Assembly: GCA_964346145.1 (NCBI GenBank)
Contig: CAYFTL010000042.1
Span: forward strand, 1 to 16,483
Reading direction: 5' to 3'
Length of the DNA: 16,483 nt
Source of the DNA: CAYFTL01 sp964346145
GTDB taxonomy: Bacteria > Bacillota > Clostridia > Christensenellales > Aristaeellaceae
Each line of letters opens with the position of its first letter. The first letter of the stretch is position 1. A program made the position numbers and the translations under genes. The notes under the pieces were generated by a model. The model did not search any database and was not told where the DNA came from. It worked only from the letters and a program-made list of their open reading frames with translations. This document shows, piece by piece, positions 1 to 6,132 of this stretch.

Positions 1-1
1 A

Positions 2-37
2 TGGAATAGGATAACTGAAAATAGAATAGTGGAATAA
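2..37 (+). CDS. Possible 3' end of an unidentified gene cut by the window edge
   Basis: One plus-strand frame is open from the left edge for 11 codons and stops with TAA at 35-37, just ahead of a strong hairpin at 47-77. This could be the tail of a gene that ends at the hairpin. If the tRNA fragment at 178-228 is an attachment site, an integrase gene would be a reasonable candidate. Eleven residues are too few to identify anything, and the open frame may be chance. Confidence 0.15.
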   Translation, partial: WNRITENRIVE

Positions 38-46
38 AAGAGAACG

Positions 47-77
47 CCGCCCAAACTTCGTTGTGAAGTTTGGGCGG
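47..77. terminator. 13-bp perfect inverted repeat, terminator-like hairpin
   Basis: CCGCCCAAACTTC at 47-59 pairs perfectly with GAAGTTTGGGCGG at 65-77 around a 5-nt loop. The flanks are only moderately T-rich on either strand (TTATGCAACTTTT after it on the plus strand, CGTTCTCTTTTATT on the minus strand), so it may terminate transcription in either or both directions. It lies between the left edge and the tRNA fragment, inside what is probably the end of an integrated element. Confidence 0.55.
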
Positions 78-80
78 TTA

Positions 81-102
81 TGCAACTTTTGTGCAACTTT
101 TG
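81..102 (+). repeat. Tandem direct repeat, 2 x 11 bp
   Basis: TGCAACTTTTG occurs twice without a gap, at 81-91 and 92-102. Short direct repeats about 75-100 bp from a tRNA-derived core are typical of arm-type integrase binding sites in tyrosine-recombinase attachment regions. That role is inference from position; the sequence shows only the repeat. Confidence 0.6.
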
Positions 103-177
103 TTACCCGGAACGGGATATGCGCTTACTGTAAAGGCCAGTAAAATAGGCACTTTGGACGTTCTTGAATCCACAAAT

Positions 178-228
178 CTTCGGTTCATACCCGGAGTGTC
201 GTTGGTTCGAATCCGACCGCCGCTACCA
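178..228 (+). other. 3' fragment of a tRNA-Met(CAT) gene; probable attachment site (attL/attR)
   Basis: The fragment folds as the 3' two thirds of a tRNA. The anticodon stem is TTCGG (179-183) with CCGGA (191-195). The 7-nt loop TTCATAC (184-190) carries anticodon CAT (186-188). The variable region is GTGTC, the T-stem GTTGG/CCGAC, and the T-loop TTCGAAT (206-212). Then come the 3' acceptor strand CGCCGCT (218-224), discriminator A and an encoded CCA (226-228). The 3' end closely resembles Firmicute elongator tRNA-Met. The region upstream has no D-arm and no matching 5' acceptor strand, so this is not a functional tRNA gene. A 3' tRNA copy followed by the tRNA's own terminator is the usual scar at the far end of an integrative element, with element DNA to the left and chromosome to the right. 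An old gene truncation is the alternative. Confidence 0.7.
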
Positions 229-260
229 AAAGCACCGTCTTTGTACGGTGTCAGATCGTC

Positions 261-298
261 AAAAACTCTGATTTTTATAGTGAAAATCAGAGTTTTTT
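261..298 (+). terminator. Rho-independent terminator after the tRNA fragment
   Basis: The 15-bp stem AAAAACTCTGATTTT (261-275) / AAAATCAGAGTTTTT (283-297), with a 7-nt loop, ends in a run of six T (293-298). It is correctly placed to end transcription of the tRNA gene whose 3' part remains at 178-228, so it was probably the native terminator. A smaller 6-bp hairpin (CACCGT/ACGGTG, 233-250) lies between the tRNA end and this terminator. Confidence 0.8.
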
Positions 299-735
299 AT
301 ATTCAAACTAACGCTATGCGCTCTCATCCACAGCTCACAACTCCCTTTTCCACGCAGTCACACCTACAGCCACAGAATCCTTGCCTCAATAGCGCCCTAT
401 CATATCAATCTCAGCTCAAAACCTTTCACGCTTTAAACCCAAATCTATCTTCGTTTTATGGATAGATCGTAACTCAAAATCTAACATGGATAGATTGGAC
501 GGGCAGAGTCGCTCCTCTATCGGCGCACCTCTTCAGTCTATCTTTTATAAAAATCTTACTTCCTCCCACCTTGCATATCGCATTTTCTATGATTACCAAA
601 CAATCAACATCTCTATACACACTGCCTGTAACAACAAGCAAAAAGTTTGGCAGTCTTCAACGACCACCCAAATCCAATATTTTCACGCAACTCCCCCGAG
701 GTGAAGCATTGAAAGTCTGGCGCATATTTTCAGCA
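299..735. other. Intergenic stretch without a recognisable gene
   Basis: I see no supported gene on either strand. The open frames here have no convincing ribosome binding site and encode compositionally odd, His/Ser/Thr/Gln-rich peptides without known motifs. The only structure is the decamer ATGGATAGAT at two sites (near 459 and 486). No clear terminator is visible for the minus-strand methyltransferase gene that ends at 736. Confidence 0.5.
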
Positions 736-1899
736 TTAATTTCCAACATCAAACTTTTCGATATCCTTTAGCAAATTATACAGCGTTGGTACCACCTTGA
801 ACTCTACCATCGCCGCGCGAACCTCTTCTAGATATTTAGAACTTCCCCTCTGCCCCGTCCGCTCTGCACGGATCAATACGTTTTTCGGCGTATGCTCTAG
901 GTCCACAAACTCCATCACTTGAGCCTTGTATCCACAGTACTCCAACAAGTTGGCTCGAATGCTATCGGTTAAAAGCGCCGAAAACCTTTCTTTTACCAAT
1001 CCATAGCGCGTTAAAATCGATAAGTTTTCGCTTTTGATTTGCTTATTCAGTTCATGTTGGCAACAAGGAACCGAAAAAATAATTTTAGCTTGCCAACGAA
1101 CAGCATTATACAGCACATAGTCCGTAGCAATGTCGCATGCATGCAACGCAACCAACAAATCCGGCTGCCCTGGGTAATCGTATTCGTTGATATTCTGTAC
1201 CTCGAAACGCAGCCCTTCATATCCATATTTTTGCGCAGCCAAATTACAATTTTCTATAACTTGCCGTTTTAAATCCAGACCCAACATTTCGACCTTCAAC
1301 CCTTTTTGCTCGGATAAATAATGGTAAAGCACAAATGTCAAATAAGATTTACCACAGCATAAATCCACTACCCGAATAGGCTTCGCGCTCGGCCAATCCT
1401 TTATCTTATCTTCTATTATTTGAAGGAAGCGATTGATTTGCCGAAATTTATGACTCATCGAGGGCAATATTTCGCCATCTTGCGTCATGATGCCCATATC
1501 TATAAGGGGCGGTATAATTTTACCGCTTTCAATCATTTGACGCTTTGGACGATCGTGGGTCACCTGAGCTTTGGGTGCATCCTTGCCAATCTTTCGGCTG
1601 TTCTGCAACAGTTTGCCTTTCTTGGTTAATCGCAAGGAGTGCTCATGCTCGTCATCCCAAGCGTGCAACTGAGAAAAACCATTCTCCAATTCCCCTTTTA
1701 CAAAATTCAAAGCTTCTTTTCCTTCTATACTCTTATGAAAAGCTTGTTGGGCAGTGAACATTTCTGCACGGTACTTCCCTTCTCCAAGGTTCAACACCAT
1801 TTTCCGGTATGAGGCTTGGGCCGATTTGGGCTTGCTCAACACCAGCCGATGTGGTCTGCCGCCAAATATCTCTATAAGTGCCTGCATTAATTCATCCAT
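736..1899 (-). CDS. Class I SAM-dependent methyltransferase, Methyltransf_32-like
   Basis: The 387-residue protein probably transfers a methyl group from S-adenosylmethionine; the acceptor is unknown. A Rossmann-type SAM-binding motif, VVDLCCGKSYLTFVLYHYL, is at about residues 177-195, with an acidic strand-2 end at GLDL (207-210). SVPCCQHEL at 276-284 is typical of the Methyltransf_32 group, which is often annotated simply as a SAM-dependent methyltransferase or as RNA-methylation-like. The N-terminal 150 residues match nothing I recognise and may bind the substrate. The start is well supported: AGGAGG lies about 6 nt before the ATG. It is downstream of the peptide transporter operon on the same strand but behind a terminator (1966-1996), so it may be expressed by readthrough or on its own. 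RNA is a plausible substrate but that is a guess. Confidence 0.8.
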   Translation of the reverse strand: MDELMQALIEIFGGRPHRLVLSKPKSAQASYRKMVLNLGEGKYRAEMFTAQQAFHKSIEGKEALNFVKGELENGFSQLHAWDDEHEHSLRLTKKGKLLQNSRKIGKDAPKAQVTHDRPKRQMIESGKIIPPLIDMGIMTQDGEILPSMSHKFRQINRFLQIIEDKIKDWPSAKPIRVVDLCCGKSYLTFVLYHYLSEQKGLKVEMLGLDLKRQVIENCNLAAQKYGYEGLRFEVQNINEYDYPGQPDLLVALHACDIATDYVLYNAVRWQAKIIFSVPCCQHELNKQIKSENLSILTRYGLVKERFSALLTDSIRANLLEYCGYKAQVMEFVDLEHTPKNVLIRAERTGQRGSSKYLEEVRAAMVEFKVVPTLYNLLKDIEKFDVGN

Positions 1900-1965
1900 A
1901 AAAATCCTCCTAGATCTCTACAATGCCCGAAAGCAATCTACTCCGGCACCCAATACCAGCAAACG

Positions 1966-1996
1966 CAAAAAGCAACCGTCCCAATTTGGGACGGTT
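1966..1996 (-). terminator. Rho-independent terminator of the peptide transporter operon
   Basis: AACCGTCCC (1974-1982) and AACCGTCCC's exact complement GGGACGGTT (1988-1996) form a 9-bp stem with a 5-nt loop. Read on the minus strand, the hairpin is followed by GCTTTTTG. It begins 8 bases past the stop codon of the last ATPase gene, so it should end the transporter transcript before the methyltransferase gene. Confidence 0.8.
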
Positions 1997-2004
1997 TATA
2001 AAGC

Positions 2005-2991
2005 TTATAACAATTGACCCGCTTTGTAGCAAGCCACAAAATGTCCCGAACGATGCTCAAACAATTCGGGCCGCCCACTACGGCAGCGCTCATCCGCCAA
2101 CGGGCAACGCGCAGCAAAAACGCAGCCCTCTTGCACGCTCATAACACTTGGAACCTCGCCTTGCAGCTTAATCCGCTGTTTTTCCGCCTCAATCTTGGGA
2201 TCCGGAATCGGTATAGCCGACAGTAACGCCTTGGTATAAGGGTGCAAGGGCTCATGATAGATAGCATCGCTTGGAGCGATTTCCACGACATTGCCCAGAT
2301 ACATGACCACTACCCTATCCGAAATATATTTAACCATGCTCAAATCATGGGCAATAAATATGTAGGTAAGACCAAGCTCAACTTGCAGCTTGCGCAGTAG
2401 GTTTACGATTTGACTCTGAATCGACACGTCCAGCGCCGAAATCGGCTCGTCACAAATGATACATTCCGGCTCGATCGCAAGCGCGCGTGCAATACCAATG
2501 CGCTGGCGTTGACCACCCGAGAATTCGTGCGGAAAACGACTAGCGTGCTCAGGATTCAAACCCACCTGCTCCAACAGCGAAGCGGTGCGAGCCTGGCGCT
2601 GATCTCCCGTCATCAACTTGTGAATATCAATCCCTTCGCCGATGATGCTCCCTACCGTCATCCGCGGATCCAAAGAGGCGTATGGATCTTGGAAAATCAT
2701 CTGCACATTTTTGCAAAACTGCTTGGATTCCCGTTTGTTCAACGAATAAATGTCTTTTCCGCTATATTCTACCGTACCCTCCGTAGGATCATAAATTCGG
2801 ATGATGGTTCGGCCGAGCGTCGTCTTGCCACAACCCGATTCGCCGACCAAGCCGATGGTCTCGCCTCGGTACACGTCCAAATTAATGCCGTCCAAGGCGC
2901 GTACGTACTGATTGCGCCCGGTCGCAAAATATTTTTTCAAGCCTCGTATCTTAAACAACGGTTCTTTGTTTATTTTGCTTTGATCAGTCAC
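2005..2991 (-). CDS. oppF: Peptide ABC transporter ATPase, OppF/DppF type
   Basis: This is one of two ATPases that power import of oligo- or dipeptides at the cytoplasmic face of the membrane. In the 331-residue open frame the motifs run: Walker A GESGCGKT (53-60), Q-loop IFQDP (102-106), signature SGGQRQR (161-167), Walker B CIICDEP (180-186), and switch His in AHDL (about 218). The C-terminal oligopeptide/dipeptide domain carries four cysteines (293, 299, 306, 324). The frame is open from a GTG at 3000, but that codon directly abuts AAGGAGG (3001-3007). The GTG at 2989-2991, 8 nt from it, is the better start and gives 328 residues. It overlaps the upstream ATPase gene by 8 bp, which indicates translational coupling. 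Family assignment is firm; opp versus dpp naming and the exact substrate are not. Confidence 0.92.
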   Translation of the reverse strand: MTDQSKINKEPLFKIRGLKKYFATGRNQYVRALDGINLDVYRGETIGLVGESGCGKTTLGRTIIRIYDPTEGTVEYSGKDIYSLNKRESKQFCKNVQMIFQDPYASLDPRMTVGSIIGEGIDIHKLMTGDQRQARTASLLEQVGLNPEHASRFPHEFSGGQRQRIGIARALAIEPECIICDEPISALDVSIQSQIVNLLRKLQVELGLTYIFIAHDLSMVKYISDRVVVMYLGNVVEIAPSDAIYHEPLHPYTKALLSAIPIPDPKIEAEKQRIKLQGEVPSVMSVQEGCVFAARCPLADERCRSGRPELFEHRSGHFVACYKAGQLL

Positions 2992-4012
2992 GCACCGCAC
3001 CTCCTTCCCATACAGGCCTTAGCCCCTCCGCCTGCGGATGCTGCAACCAGCAGCGCACGCTTTGGGTATCGCTGATCGTGGTTATAGACGGATTCTGTTC
3101 TTTGCATATGCGCATACAATAAGGACAGCGCGCAGCAAAGCCGCAGCCTTTGCGCGGAGAAATCAAATCCGGCGGTGTGCCCAAAATGGGCTTGAGCACC
3201 TGATTACGTTCTTGGTCCAAGCGCGGTATACATTCCAACAGTCCCCATGTATAGGGATGCTTGGGATTATAAAAAATTTCATCGGACGCACCCGTTTCTA
3301 CGATCTCCCCTGCATACATTACCACAATACGCTGCGCCAAGTTGGCAACAACGCCCAAATCGTGGGTGATCAGGATAATGGAAGTACCTGTTTTCCCCTG
3401 GATGTCTTTCATCAAGTCAATAATCTGGGCCTGTATGGTCACATCCAAAGCCGTCGTCGGTTCATCCGCAATGAGTAGCTTAGGCTCACAAGCCATGGCC
3501 ATAGCGATCATAACGCGCTGGCGCATGCCACCCGAAAATTCAAACGGATATTGTTTGACTCGGCGTTCGGGGTTCGGAACTTGCACGAGACTCAACAGCT
3601 CGATGGCTTTCTTTTCAGCGGCCTCTTTCCCAATTTTTTGATGTCTGCGAATGCCTTCAACCAGCTGTTTTCCGATGAGCATCGTAGGGTTTAAAGATGT
3701 CATGGGATCTTGGAAAATCATGCTCACCAGTTGGCCGCGTACGCTCTGCATTTGCTTATCATCAAGCGCCAATATATCCACGCCATCCAAGTGGATGCTG
3801 CCTCCCATGATTTGGGCGGGCGGCGACGGATTCAGCTGCATCAAGGATTTTGCCGTTACCGATTTTCCACAACCCGACTCGCCAACGATTGCCAACGCTT
3901 CACCCTGTTTTACGTCAAAACTGACACCGCGCACCGCTTGCACTTCGCCGGCATAGGTCATGAAAGACACCTTGAGATCTTTTACATCCAACAATATTTG
4001 GTTGTCCATCAT
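2984..4012 (-). CDS. oppD: Peptide ABC transporter ATPase, OppD/DppD type
   Basis: This is the second ATPase of the importer, expected to dimerise with the OppF-type protein and hydrolyse ATP during peptide uptake. The length, 342 residues, is normal. It shows Walker A GESGCGKS (44-51), Q-loop IFQDP (99-103), signature FSGGMRQR (159-166), Walker B LLIADEPT (179-186) and switch His in THDL (217). The C-terminal segment has a cysteine cluster (C290, C296, C299, C303, C321); iron-sulfur binding has been reported in this region of a DppD structure, as far as I recall. There are two adjacent ATG codons (4010-4012 and 4007-4009). AGGTGA, which overlaps the stop of the preceding permease gene, is better spaced for the second. 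The gap to that gene is 5 bp, so the two are cotranscribed. Confidence 0.93.
   Translation of the reverse strand: MMDNQILLDVKDLKVSFMTYAGEVQAVRGVSFDVKQGEALAIVGESGCGKSVTAKSLMQLNPSPPAQIMGGSIHLDGVDILALDDKQMQSVRGQLVSMIFQDPMTSLNPTMLIGKQLVEGIRRHQKIGKEAAEKKAIELLSLVQVPNPERRVKQYPFEFSGGMRQRVMIAMAMACEPKLLIADEPTTALDVTIQAQIIDLMKDIQGKTGTSIILITHDLGVVANLAQRIVVMYAGEIVETGASDEIFYNPKHPYTWGLLECIPRLDQERNQVLKPILGTPPDLISPRKGCGFAARCPYCMRICKEQNPSITTISDTQSVRCWLQHPQAEGLRPVWEGGAVRD
3001..3007 (-). promoter_or_regulatory. Shine-Dalgarno of oppF, decides its start
   Basis: AAGGAGG on the minus strand lies inside the 3' end of the oppD-type gene. It touches the first possible GTG at 3000 but is 8 nt from the GTG at 2991, so the latter is the likely start codon. 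Confidence 0.7.
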
Positions 4013-4017
4013 TTCAC

Positions 4018-4965
4018 CTACTTTCTCATTCTCGGGTCAAGCACGTCGCGCAGGGCATCGCCCAGCAAGTTAAACGACAACATCGTCAGGCAAATAAACA
4101 AGGCCGGAATAAACAGCATGTGCGGCGATGTCCTAAAGTATTGGGCACCTTCATTACACAGAGTCCCCCAGGATGCCAGCGGAATTTTTACCCCTAGGCC
4201 GATATAGGACAGGAAGGCCTCGGTAAATATTGCGCTGGGAATGGTCAGCGTCATCTGCACCATAATAACACTCAAGCTGTTGGGCAACAAATGGCGAAGG
4301 ATGATTCGCCAAGACTGCGCCCCTAAAACCCGGGCAGAAAGGATGTACTCCTGCTCTTTGAGCTGAAGCACCTGGCCGCGAACCAACCGGGCCATACCCG
4401 TCCACCCTGTCGCCGCATAGGCTATAACGATGGTGCCGATACCCGGCTCCATAACCACCAACAGCAAAATTACCACGATCATATAAGGGATGCCGTTGAT
4501 TACCTCGACAAAGCGCATCATAATGTTGTCAATACGGCCGCCAAAGTAACCCGATATGCCACCGTACAGCGCCCCTACCAACAGGTTGATCAACGCCGCC
4601 GCAATACCAATAGTCATGGATATGCGCGCACCATACCAAACGCGGGTAAACATATCCCGTCCAAAGGAGTCTGTGCCCCAAAGATGCCTGTGGGTGTTGC
4701 CCTCCGCATCGGTGTGAAGGTATCCTATCGGCTGTTGGGTGTGGTCTTGATGCTGTTCATACACCGAATAGCCCGAAATTTCCGGAAAAATAATCGATGC
4801 CAAAATGATGAAAATGATGAAAAACAGCGAAATCAAAGCCACTTTGTTAAGCTTTAAACGGCGCCACGCATCCTGTAGATAGCTAATAGAAGGTCGGCTG
4901 ATTTCTTCGCGCGCACTTGCGTCCACCTCAACCCGTTCAAACAATTTGTTATCCAAATGTTCCAC
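4018..4965 (-). CDS. oppC: Peptide ABC transporter permease, OppC/DppC type
   Basis: This is one of the two membrane subunits that form the translocation channel. It has 315 residues. An N-terminal cytoplasmic tail is followed by a first membrane helix (about residues 38-60) and a periplasm-type loop containing the conserved LWGTDSFGRDMFTRV region. Four to five further hydrophobic helices follow. The EAA-type coupling loop that contacts the ATPases is at YILSARVLGAQSWRIILRHL. It starts with GTG (4963-4965) behind a GGGGGG-type ribosome binding site at a spacing of about 8. It is 18 bp downstream of the oppB-type gene and 5 bp upstream of the oppD-type gene, so it sits in the middle of the operon. 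The family call is secure; substrate preference cannot be read from it. Confidence 0.93.
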   Translation of the reverse strand: MEHLDNKLFERVEVDASAREEISRPSISYLQDAWRRLKLNKVALISLFFIIFIILASIIFPEISGYSVYEQHQDHTQQPIGYLHTDAEGNTHRHLWGTDSFGRDMFTRVWYGARISMTIGIAAALINLLVGALYGGISGYFGGRIDNIMMRFVEVINGIPYMIVVILLLVVMEPGIGTIVIAYAATGWTGMARLVRGQVLQLKEQEYILSARVLGAQSWRIILRHLLPNSLSVIMVQMTLTIPSAIFTEAFLSYIGLGVKIPLASWGTLCNEGAQYFRTSPHMLFIPALFICLTMLSFNLLGDALRDVLDPRMRK

Positions 4966-4983
4966 TTATATATCCCCCCTAGC

Positions 4984-5949
4984 CTATTCCAAGCGGATGC
5001 GCGGATCGATAAATCCGTACACAATGTCCACGAGCATAGTCGACAGCACAAGGAAAGCACCGTAAAATAAGGTGGTTCCCGTAATCAAAGGATAGTCTTG
5101 ATTTTGTACTGAAATCACAAAAAATTTACCCATGCCAGGTATTGCAAAAATGTTTTCTACTACAAATGCGCCGGTCAGCACAGCTGCAACCATCGGCCCA
5201 AGCACCGTAATAACAGGCAAAATAGCATTGCGCAAAGTGTGACGAACCGTGATCTGACGGTTGGACAAACCTTTGGCTTTGGCGGTGGCTATGTAATCTT
5301 GATTGTTTACATCCAGAATTGAAGTGCGCATCAAGCGTGAAATAGATGCCAGCGAACTCAAGCCCAGCGCAAAGGAAGGCAACACTTTGGATTTCCAAGT
5401 ACCCCATCCCGAAACCGGCAAAATAGACCAACCGCGCGGCTTGTCCAGCAGCTCTTTAAACAAATTGGTTAATTGAATACTGATCCCGTATTGAAGCAAG
5501 TAACCAATAATAAAGCTGGGCACAGAAATTCCGATAATAGCCAAGATTGTAGCCCCCGTATCCCAAGCCTTGCCGCGGTTAATGCCCGCAACAATGCCCA
5601 GCAAAACGCCAGCCACAACGCCAAAGATTAAAGCACGTACACCCAAGTCAAAAGAATATGGGAACGCTTCCAATATAATATCGGTAACGTCGCGCCCTTC
5701 ATAATACATGGACGTGCCCAAGTCGCCCTGAAGCAGGTTACCCATGTAAATAAAGAATTGTTGCCATACCGGTTTGTCCAAGCCATATTTAGCTTTTTGC
5801 GCGGCGATTACCTCTGGCGTGCGCGCCTTGGCACCGATGAACGGATCGCCAGGCATCAGCTGCATTAAGAAAAACGTAATGCACACCAGCGCAAACAAAG
5901 TCAGCAATGCATAAAATAGACGCTTGCCGATGTATCTTGCAAGTTTCAA
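4984..5949 (-). CDS. oppB: Peptide ABC transporter permease, OppB/DppB type
   Basis: This is the partner permease of the peptide importer. It has a first membrane helix right at the N-terminus (RLFYALLTLFALVCITFFLM), then the characteristic MPGDPF motif. Several more helices follow, then the EAA-type loop (YIATAKAKGLSNRQITVRHT). The frame is open back to a GTG at 5964, but those first codons are themselves the ribosome binding site (AGGAGG, 5956-5961). The likely start is the TTG at 5947-5949, 6 nt downstream, giving 321 residues beginning MKLARYIGKRL. Upstream, a terminator at 6041-6081 separates it from the binding-protein gene, so it is probably expressed at a lower level through partial readthrough. 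Confidence 0.92.
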   Translation of the reverse strand: MKLARYIGKRLFYALLTLFALVCITFFLMQLMPGDPFIGAKARTPEVIAAQKAKYGLDKPVWQQFFIYMGNLLQGDLGTSMYYEGRDVTDIILEAFPYSFDLGVRALIFGVVAGVLLGIVAGINRGKAWDTGATILAIIGISVPSFIIGYLLQYGISIQLTNLFKELLDKPRGWSILPVSGWGTWKSKVLPSFALGLSSLASISRLMRTSILDVNNQDYIATAKAKGLSNRQITVRHTLRNAILPVITVLGPMVAAVLTGAFVVENIFAIPGMGKFFVISVQNQDYPLITGTTLFYGAFLVLSTMLVDIVYGFIDPRIRLE

Positions 5950-5955
5950 AAAAAT

Positions 5956-5961
5956 CCTCCT
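5956..5961 (-). promoter_or_regulatory. Shine-Dalgarno of oppB, supports a TTG start
   Basis: A perfect AGGAGG is followed by ATTTTT and then TTG on the minus strand. Because it lies within the longest possible reading frame, it argues against the upstream GTG (5962-5964) and for TTG at 5949. Confidence 0.7.
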
Positions 5962-6040
5962 CACGCGGCGCTTTCGCTGGCCAAGGTTTTGCTTCTTTCG
6001 AATATTGTTATACTATACCCCACAAAAATGTAAGCTAATC

Positions 6041-6081
6041 ACAAAAGCGGAAGGCTATAGCATCAGAACTATAGCCTTCCG
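6041..6081 (-). terminator. Intra-operon terminator between the binding protein and permease genes
   Basis: A perfect 13-bp stem, CGGAAGGCTATAG (6048-6060) with CTATAGCCTTCCG (6069-6081), has an 8-nt loop. On the minus strand it is followed by CTTTTG. It starts about 50 bases past the stop codon of the binding-protein gene. The T-run is short, so leaky termination is likely, which is common between abundant binding proteins and their permeases. Confidence 0.7.
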
Positions 6082-6132
6082 ACTTATCGCTTAAGTCAAA
6101 ACCTCGCAAAACCTCGCCATGAAACCACTCAA

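Noticed and set aside
73..228. A complete tRNA-Met interrupted by an intron, using GGCGGTT at 73-79 as the 5' acceptor strand
   Set aside because: The acceptor pairing has a mismatch and wobbles, no D-arm follows, and the same bases are part of a perfect 13-bp hairpin. A 3' fragment explains the data better.
70..465. Plus-strand open frame of 131 codons over the tRNA fragment and its terminator
   Set aside because: It runs through a tRNA fragment and a terminator hairpin, has no ribosome binding site, and its composition is not protein-like.
2410..3075. 221-codon plus-strand open frame opposite the OppF-type gene
   Set aside because: It is the antisense shadow of conserved ABC ATPase motifs and has no supporting start signal.
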